From the NCBI GenBank assembly GCA_004794785.1, contig SJOL01009574.1, forward strand, positions 179,202-243,201: a stretch of 64,000 bases of DNA, given 5' to 3'. Source of the DNA: Opisthorchis felineus (lineage: Eukaryota > Platyhelminthes > Trematoda > Opisthorchiida > Opisthorchiidae). Positions 60,986 through 64,000 of this stretch are shown here, piece by piece; the first letter of the stretch is position 1, and every line of letters begins with the position of its first letter. The notes under the pieces were generated by a model. That model made no database searches. It was given only the letters and a program-made list of their open reading frames with translations, and was not told where the DNA came from. The translations under genes and the position numbers were made by a program.

Positions 60986-62849
60986 CCGAAATAAGTATGG
61001 TTAAATCAAACCGAGTGAGTTCGCGATCGTTCACTGTGGCGAACCAGTGGAGTTCCAGTCGGTTGATATAGAGCAGTTCGAGTGGGCACCTTGTCCCATG
61101 AGACTTACACGTTCGCTACTCATGGGTCTCAGTAGCTTGTGAAAACATGTAACAAGACCCTGAAAGGGCGGCACCTTGCCCGCCCAAAAAAAAACAACCT
61201 TGATAAAGAGCGACGTTCTTATAACCAGTCTTACTTAATAACAGATCCACCTAGCACACAGTCAATGAACTTTTACCGTCCGAGCTGGGATGCAAACTTC
61301 CCACCGCAAAATGTAACAGGCAAAGTCCAGGCTTTGCTAACTAAAGAACGTCAGACAAACCATACTTTTCGTTTATCAAATTCCGTGGTACCAAGGTTTT
61401 TCTCTTTACTGTATCCTTCGAAGAAGCCCATCAATGTTCCGCAGCTTTCTGGTGTTTAATGTGGACTGTCAGATTTCTAACTTATCTATTCCACACGGTT
61501 GATACCTGTTGTGCGATGACACACCTTCAGTGGTGAAGGTGTTGAACGAATCGGCACTTTATCCGGTTTATCCCAACTGAGGAAAAGGAACGCCGGCTAC
61601 TGATAATATATTGCATGCTATCCTGTGACGTACAAACCTCGAACAGATCATCGATAACCCCGGAATCCGGTGACCTTAGAGGACGCACATCTACACCCCG
61701 AGAAAACGAAATGCGATACGGCTTTCATCGGCTTTGTGCGAATCAACCAAAGGAAAGCCATACAGTAGCACCTCCTCAAAAGAACAAACTATGGCAACTT
61801 GTAACAGCTGTGCTCTTGTGGGATAGAGGTTGAAATCCGCATTTTGTTCTGAAAACATCTGAAGGGTCCTATCGATAGTGACTCTTGTGCCGAATAACTA
61901 AGTGAACTGGTCGAAATATGGTTTGAATAGTTTACTCTTTTTCATCTGAATTTGGAAACAACTGCATCTTAACACTAAAGAAGGACGATGCCCACCTCTT
62001 CATAACCCACCAAAGTTTCTTCCAGTGTGTGGTGTATATCCTGTAAGCACTCTTATTCAATGTTGAACGCAGAATAGTGTCCGTCGATGGTTTGAAACAT
62101 TAATGTGCCCGACTGTCTGATCACAATTCATCGTCTCAAGGGTTTGACACACCGTATCTAAGATACGTGGTCTTGGATACCGCTACGTTATCCACAGACG
62201 CCCATAATGCGGAACAATATTCTGTGAGTATTCTATTGACTACGGGAAACTTCACCACGTCCCCATCTCCAGTAATTTCTCACAAAGACAAAATCTTTAT
62301 CACAGAAGTTGTAATAATATGTTTAACCCTATGATCTCAACGACAGCTTGCGTCCAACATTGCATTAGCCTTGAAAATCAGGCACAATTTGTTGTTTTCT
62401 AGCTCGTTGTGTGCATCCTTCCATCACCACAGGAAGTGGTCAGTTCTCTTTCGACTACCCTAGGCGAGCTTCCGATCGATTCTTCGGTCTCTGATGTGAC
62501 CGTTATGTCTTTCTACTTTGTTTACCCTGACTGATTAAATAAACCCAGTCAGGTGGTACACTTTTCAACGATTGCTCAGCACATGGCAACAATAGTGATA
62601 TTCATAATACTATTCAACCACCAACCCCACCCCCCACCCCGGTTTATCTGTTCGTTACGAGAAAAAGTCAAACAATAGCTTGGCATCTTAGTTTGCTCTA
62701 CCGACTAACCCAGAGTGGTTAGAACAATCACTTGTACGTTTTGTACCAGTGGTTTATAAATGTGACCAAGTCTTGACACTATTCCGAGGGGTGAGGAACA
62801 TTAACTCTCCTAATGGAATTTGCAAAGAAAAGTTCCTGAACAGAGACAG
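60986..62849. other. Unassigned sequence
   Basis: A plus-strand frame (61139-61459, 106 codons; for example NFYRPSWDANFPPQNVTGKV) and another at 61615-61833 have no recognised domain. No repeat from elsewhere in the window was identified. Confidence 0.35.
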
Positions 62850-63860
62850 TAACATCAGCGATAACACTGATGCTGCATTACGTACAACCACAAAGTTTAT
62901 TTTATTATACTTAAAGCCATAAATTGAAAAAAAAAAAAAGAGAAAAGACCGGAGGGGGGACCTGCTGTTGACCTATATCAAGTATTCTGAGGTGCATGCA
63001 CGCCGAAGCGCCCAATCAGACAATCTGGAAAGAAAATGATAGCACTGACCTCGACTGGTCGTAGTTTCTCCCACTATCTCCAGCCAAGCCTAGGGGTCAC
63101 GTGGACCCCATCCTGTAAGGCAGACCTCACCAACAACATCCTTCTGCTAGGTCACACGTTGTCCACCTCGAAGCATACACCGTCCTGAAGGGGCACGGAG
63201 GATAACTCTCGTCTAGGTAGACGATGTTTCGGCATGCGTAGCACATGACCGATCCAGAAGGCCATATGACGGTGGTTAGTTTATTCAACAGCGTATGTGC
63301 TGCGCCTTCGTCTTCAAAAATGAGGACGATTTCATCCGCGTGCTCCAGTTCAACAAGGCTCTCACCAGCAACAATGTGAACACCGGGATTTTGGAGACCT
63401 TCCAGTGTTTGCCTCATTAATTCATCAATGACAAAGTTAAGCAAGAATGGAGACAGCGAACATCCTTTCAGGGCACCAGTTTTAGCTGGGAGATTTCTAG
63501 TGAGCCTATCACACACACGCCCAGAAATATATGAATACAAAGACCGGATTATCGTTACAAACTTCTGGAGTACCCCTGTTGAGCAGGTGTAGTTAGGAGA
63601 ACTGACCGAACGCACCCTTGAGGTCAAGGAGCATGAAGATTATTGGTCGTCCATACGTATGGCGTTACTCTAACACCTGATGGAGTGTGAAGATGTAGTC
63701 GACGCAGCCTCCACCCAGTCGAACTTTTACTTGATGCCAATATAAGACGACGAAGAATCACTGATGCCAAAAACATTGTTGCAATAGGAGTCAAACTGAC
63801 ACCCCTGCGATTAGTACATTCACTGTGAGTACCCTTTTTAAAAACGGGCATTATGACCGA
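62850..63860 (-). mobile_element. RTE-like LINE, family B (copy B5), minus strand
   Basis: On the minus strand the RT region reads MPVFKKGTHSECTNRRGVSL near 63850, then GALKGCSLSPFLLNFVIDEL near 63470, MRQTLEGLQNPGVHIVAGES, and HADEIVLIFEDEG at the catalytic YADD position (altered). An internal deletion then leads to a C-terminal remnant near 63230-63130. The 3' tail (62850-63120) has an A-rich run at about 62928-62940 and the family B hairpin at 62853-62872. The catalytic change and frameshifts make it inactive. Confidence 0.78.
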
Positions 63861-64000
63861 CTCATTCTAGTTGTCTAGGCCAGACTATTTTTCTCAGATA
63901 AACGCAAATAGGCTAGATTTTGAATGATGAACGTTTTGCCCGAATACACGGTATGTGCGAAGCTAAAAGGACCCGGCTGCTCCTATCGGATTGGAAGTCT
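63861..64000. other. Right edge, probable LINE continuation
   Basis: This is likely the upstream part of LINE copy B5, but too short and diverged to assign. Confidence 0.3.

Noticed and set aside
60110..61071. Long open frames spanning 60110-61071 on both strands
   Set aside because: They consist of the N run; there is no sequence behind them.

Overview
The window looks like animal nuclear DNA, probably from a parasitic flatworm (a digenean trematode is my inference). Coding sequence is short phase-matched exons split by kilobase introns. Those introns are filled with decayed RTE-like and CR1/Jockey-like non-LTR retrotransposons and a tRNA-derived SINE family. There are no operons, CRISPR arrays or bacterial features. 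The species cannot be fixed from the sequence.

The dominant locus is a plus-strand orthologue of the F-box protein FBXO38, from about 6.06 kb to 54.03 kb. I could place eleven exons whose splice phases agree and whose translation follows vertebrate FBXO38 in order: F-box, leucine-rich-like region, disordered middle, conserved C-terminal domain. The flatworm protein would be about 2,230 residues or more, roughly twice the vertebrate length. The excess is a ~500-residue disordered N-terminal extension and a ~370-residue proline-rich insertion. At least one short exon between exon 10 (ending 41064) and the last exon (starting 53197) is not located, because their phases do not join.

Region by region: 1-5.3 kb holds 3' ends of two LINE families (A and B) and an inverted SINE pair. 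5.3-6.06 kb is the unannotated upstream flank of FBXO38. 6.06-41.06 kb holds FBXO38 exons 1-10, with LINE and SINE debris in the introns. 41-53 kb is a very long intron region with LINE B, a CR1/Jockey-like LINE, and a phase-compatible five-exon ORF chain (49196-51794) that may be a nested gene for a small membrane protein. 53.2-54.03 kb is the last FBXO38 exon. 54-58.1 kb has microsatellites and a LINE B end. 58.1-60.15 kb is a well-preserved minus-strand LINE endonuclease region, split by a ~760-bp insert that carries a PDZ-domain exon. An 834-base run of N follows, then unassigned sequence, then a minus-strand LINE B copy to the right end.

The most notable items are the PDZ exon inside the LINE with near-perfect flanking duplications, the possible nested gene, the enlarged FBXO38 architecture, the recurring 3'-terminal hairpin of LINE B, and tail-to-tail inverted repeat pairs. 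I found no clear evidence of a wholly new molecular system.
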